Assembly (NCBI GenBank): GCA_020024855.1
Contig: JAHHTB010000119.1
Coordinates: 1-5,996, forward strand
Direction: 5' to 3'
DNA from: Fusobacterium sp.
GTDB lineage: Bacteria; Fusobacteriota; Fusobacteriia; Fusobacteriales; Fusobacteriaceae
DNA: 5,996 nt
The stretch's first letter is position 1, and each line of letters starts with the position of its first letter. Below, in pieces: positions 4,327 to 5,996 of the stretch. The notes beneath the pieces are model-generated. The model saw nothing but the letters and a program-made list of their open reading frames with translations, had not been told where the DNA came from and did not search any database. The position numbers and the translations under genes were made by a program.

Positions 4327-4335
4327 GTAGTAATT

Positions 4336-4461
4336 ATGAAATTACACAAACTTAATGACGGAAATTATTCTGTAAAAATCAAAGGACTTGACGGAGAATT
4401 TATTACATCTTCATGGACTATTGCAATGGAAATTGCTTGGAAACTAGGAGGAATAAAATAA
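4336..4461 (+). CDS. Small unknown protein translationally coupled to Rha, 41 aa
   Basis: An ATG at 4336 lies 7 nt after a strong AGGAGGT site (4322-4328). The 41-aa product begins MKLHKLNDGNYSVKIKGLDG, which suggests a beta hairpin with a turn at Asn-Asp-Gly. A short helix (residues 27-37, WTIAMEIAWKL) follows. Its stop TAA shares its last A with the Rha start codon (TAATG), so translation of the two is almost certainly coupled. No family is recognised. Its binding site is held in the leader hairpin, so control of this ORF would also control Rha. Confidence 0.7.
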   Translation: MKLHKLNDGNYSVKIKGLDGEFITSSWTIAMEIAWKLGGIK

Positions 4462-4973
4462 TGGAAATAGTTATTCAAGAAAATTCTCAATATGGTTTAG
4501 TAGTAAGTAGCAGAATTATAGCAAAAGAATTAGGAAAACAACATTTTCATGTAGTAAGAGATTTAGAAAAAATTTTAGAAAATCCAAATGTGGTTTCTCT
4601 AATAATACCAAGCACTTATAAAACAAAAGGACAAAAAAGAAGTTACAAAGAATATCTTCTTACAAAAGACGGTTTTACACTTTATATGTTTAATATTCAA
4701 GGCTATCAAGATTTTAAAATGGCATATATTCAAAAATTTAATGAAATGGAAAAACTAATTCATTCAAATAGTTACTTAACAAGTTGTTATCAGAAAAAAT
4801 TAAATTATAGTGATGATTTTATACCCTCATATCAAGATAGAGTAAAATCTACTAAAAGAATGATAGATAAATTGACAAAAGAAATTGAAAAAGAAATGAT
4901 AAATATTCATAACTCGCTTATAAATATAAAGAGTTGTGAGGCTGGTATAAAATTATATATGTTACAAGTTTAA
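4461..4973 (+). CDS. rha: Rha-family phage regulatory protein
   Basis: The 170-aa product matches the phage pRha family, first described in lambdoid phage phi-80 and P22 as a regulatory protein that interferes with growth in certain hosts. Residues 17-39 (SRIIAKELGKQHFHVVRDLE and the following KIL) form the winged-helix-like start of the domain. The conserved end is YLLTKDGFTLYMFNIQGYQD (65-84) and KMAYIQKFNEMEKL (86-99). A helical C-terminal tail of about 70 residues (from DRVKSTKRMIDKLTKEIEKE) replaces the second DNA-binding domain seen in some relatives. The start at 4461 has AGGAGG at 4446-4451 and overlaps the previous stop. An in-frame ATG at 4413 lies inside the preceding gene and is less likely. 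The gene ends 7 nt before an intrinsic terminator. The family is secure; its target here is unknown. Confidence 0.88.
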   Translation: MEIVIQENSQYGLVVSSRIIAKELGKQHFHVVRDLEKILENPNVVSLIIPSTYKTKGQKRSYKEYLLTKDGFTLYMFNIQGYQDFKMAYIQKFNEMEKLIHSNSYLTSCYQKKLNYSDDFIPSYQDRVKSTKRMIDKLTKEIEKEMINIHNSLINIKSCEAGIKLYMLQV

Positions 4974-4980
4974 GATTTTT

Positions 4981-5016
4981 AATCCTCAGTATTAATTTAC
5001 TGGGGATTTTTTATTT
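4981..5016 (+). terminator. Intrinsic terminator after rha
   Basis: AATCCTCAGT (4981-4990) pairs with ACTGGGGATT (4999-5008), ten pairs with one G-U, around an 8-nt loop. TTTTTT and then ATTT follow. It closes the AbrB-like/Rha transcription unit. Confidence 0.88.
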
Positions 5017-5037
5017 GTATAGATTGGAGCTTAAAAC

Positions 5038-5598
5038 ATGAGAAAGATTAAACCAAAACTTTCAAAGCAAGAAAGAAAAATCACAAAAGTAAATAACTTT
5101 ATAAACGAAAAATGTAAACCACTTCACAATGTTGGTGTTATATTGAGTGCTTTCTGTGATTTTTTACAAGAACATAGAAAACTATATGATGATGAGCATT
5201 GTTATTTAAAACCTTACTTAAAAGGAACTCTAACATCAGTAGTGAATAAAACTAAAAAGTTCATTGAATATAATTATATTCAAGAACATATGAAAGAACA
5301 AGTTACTAAAATAAAAAAAATAGTTGAAGAAAACTTTGATTCTGAACTTTCTTTTGAAGAAAAAAATAGAAATAATCTATTTCAAAAGGAATATTATGAA
5401 GTAGATTACAGAATTTATAAAACATATGCTTGTGCTTTGATATGTCTTAGCACAGTGATAGATATGTTTTTCTTAAAAGAGAAAGATAAAATTTATGATA
5501 CTTTTAAAGAAAAGTTAAAAATATCATTATCAGAATTCAAAATTTATAATAATTTTTGGCAAAAGGAAGTTCAAGAGATTAAAGTAAAATTATTTTAA
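5038..5598 (+). CDS. Unknown helical protein, 186 aa
   Basis: The ATG at 5038 follows GGAG at 5026-5029. The product is Lys/Glu-rich and mostly helical. It has a basic start (MRKIKPKLSKQERKITK), then helices at about residues 16-48 and 64-100, and an acidic, polar linker near 100-112. A hydrophobic stretch at 129-146 (YACALICLSTVIDMFFL) could be one membrane helix or a buried core helix. A last amphipathic helix runs at about 149-183. Five cysteines are scattered without a metal-binding pattern. No signal peptide or known family is recognised. It lies just after the rha terminator and 24 nt before the next ORF, so it probably shares a transcript with the recombinase. No convincing promoter is seen between the terminator and its start. 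Confidence 0.8.
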   Translation: MRKIKPKLSKQERKITKVNNFINEKCKPLHNVGVILSAFCDFLQEHRKLYDDEHCYLKPYLKGTLTSVVNKTKKFIEYNYIQEHMKEQVTKIKKIVEENFDSELSFEEKNRNNLFQKEYYEVDYRIYKTYACALICLSTVIDMFFLKEKDKIYDTFKEKLKISLSEFKIYNNFWQKEVQEIKVKLF

Positions 5599-5622
5599 AA
5601 ATATAAAAAGAGAGGTTATAAA

Positions 5623-5745
5623 ATGGAATATACACATAAAGAAGCAATAAATATTTTAGATTCCTTATATTTAAAGATAAAGGAGAGAAAAGATAATGAA
5701 GTTAGCAGCGATATATATAAGAGTGTCAACAAAAAAGCAATCTAA
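5623..5745 (+). CDS. Small ORF overlapping the recombinase start, 40 aa
   Basis: An ATG at 5623 with AGAGAGG at 5609-5615 opens a 40-codon frame. Its last 50 nt overlap the recombinase gene in another frame. The peptide begins MEYTHKEAINILDSLYLKIK, a likely amphipathic helix over residues 5-24, and ends in a basic segment (KSVNKKAI). The binding site and spacing support translation, which would carry ribosomes through the recombinase start. It could be a regulatory leader peptide or a small recombination directionality factor. Such factors are often short, basic and encoded beside serine integrases, but nothing specific identifies it. Confidence 0.55.
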   Translation: MEYTHKEAINILDSLYLKIKERKDNEVSSDIYKSVNKKAI

Positions 5746-5996
5746 AGGAAATGCTAATTCTTATGAAATGCAAGAACAAAAATGTATTGATTGGTGTAAA
5801 GATAATGGTTATGAAATTTTTAAAATATATAAAGATGTTGAAAGTGGTGGAAAAGATGATAGGATAGAATTTAATAAACTCTTCTCTGATATTTCTAAAA
5901 AAATTTTCAATTTAGTTGTTTTTAATGAAGTTTCAAGAATCGCTAGAAAAAGTAGTACTGGAATGAAATTCTTTGAAGAATTAGAAATGTATAATA
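5696..5996 (+). CDS. Serine recombinase (probable integrase), N-terminal 100 aa, runs off the edge
   Basis: The catalytic resolvase/invertase domain is clear. IYIRVSTKKQ carries Arg9 and the nucleophile Ser11, which attacks DNA to form a 5'-phosphoserine link. DVESGGKDDRIEF (47-59) matches the family's SG...R.EF motif. VSRIARKS (79-86) provides the conserved Arg81 and Arg84. The spacing, the YEMQEQK segment and the Gly-rich turn are typical of large serine recombinases, which act as integrases of phages and mobile elements in low-G+C hosts. The zinc ribbon and coiled coil would lie beyond 5996, so size and subclass cannot be confirmed. The ATG at 5696 follows AGGAGAG (5681-5687). An attachment site would be expected near the gene, but none can be identified here. 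Confidence 0.88.
   Translation, partial: MKLAAIYIRVSTKKQSKGNANSYEMQEQKCIDWCKDNGYEIFKIYKDVESGGKDDRIEFNKLFSDISKKIFNLVVFNEVSRIARKSSTGMKFFEELEMYN

Noticed and set aside
4413..4460. ATG at 4413 as the start of Rha
   Set aside because: The extra 16 residues lie wholly inside the 41-aa ORF in another frame and are not protein-like. ATG 4461 has AGGAGG and the TAATG overlap.
4037..4461. Toxin-antitoxin pair (AbrB/MazE-like antitoxin with the 41-aa ORF as toxin)
   Set aside because: The 41-aa product has no resemblance to MazF, VapC, Doc or other known partners. A 122-nt structured gap separates the genes, whereas such pairs usually overlap or abut.

Overview
The window is a very A+T-rich stretch (by eye roughly a quarter to 30% G+C) in which every credible gene reads rightward. 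Arginine is mostly AGA, isoleucine often ATA, and ribosome binding sites are purine-rich (AAGGTGAT, AGGAGG). Gene content is that of a temperate phage or prophage early/accessory region, or a related integrative element. The most likely host is a low-G+C Firmicute or a Fusobacterium. The Fusobacterium leaning is an inference from composition and style, not proven here.

Region 1 (1-180) is a control region. Four copies of a GTTGC-N6-GCAAC dyad surround and follow a good sigma-70/sigma-A promoter (TTGACA, 17 bp, TAAAAT). This resembles the operator region of a phage repressor, whose gene would lie outside the window on the left.

Region 2 (180-2936) is an early operon: two small unknown proteins, a YqaJ-type exonuclease with an N-terminal SAP/Rho-N-like helix pair, a 70-residue unknown protein with a TTG start, and a RecT single-strand annealing protein. 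Exonuclease plus annealase is the phage two-component homologous recombination system, functionally equivalent to lambda Exo and Beta.

Region 3 (2937-3893) holds two strong hairpins, a 48-residue ORF, a 29-residue ORF that may be the first half of a gene split at an A-run, and a two-helix membrane protein that seems to lack an ATG start. It closes with a clear intrinsic terminator at 3861-3893.

Region 4 (3894-5016) starts with a 28-bp near-perfect palindrome and a near-consensus promoter carrying several dyads. It expresses an AbrB/MazE-fold DNA-binding protein. A highly structured leader follows, including a stem that can cover the next Shine-Dalgarno site. Then come a 41-residue ORF, a translationally coupled Rha-family phage regulator, and a second clear terminator (4981-5016).

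Region 5 (5017-5996) has a 186-residue helical protein of unknown function, a 40-residue ORF, and the first 100 residues of a serine recombinase. The recombinase runs off the right edge and is probably the element's integrase. No tRNA, rRNA, CRISPR array or insertion sequence was found. No gap of more than 300 bases lacks a gene; the largest are 1-179 and 3858-4036, both occupied by regulatory signals.
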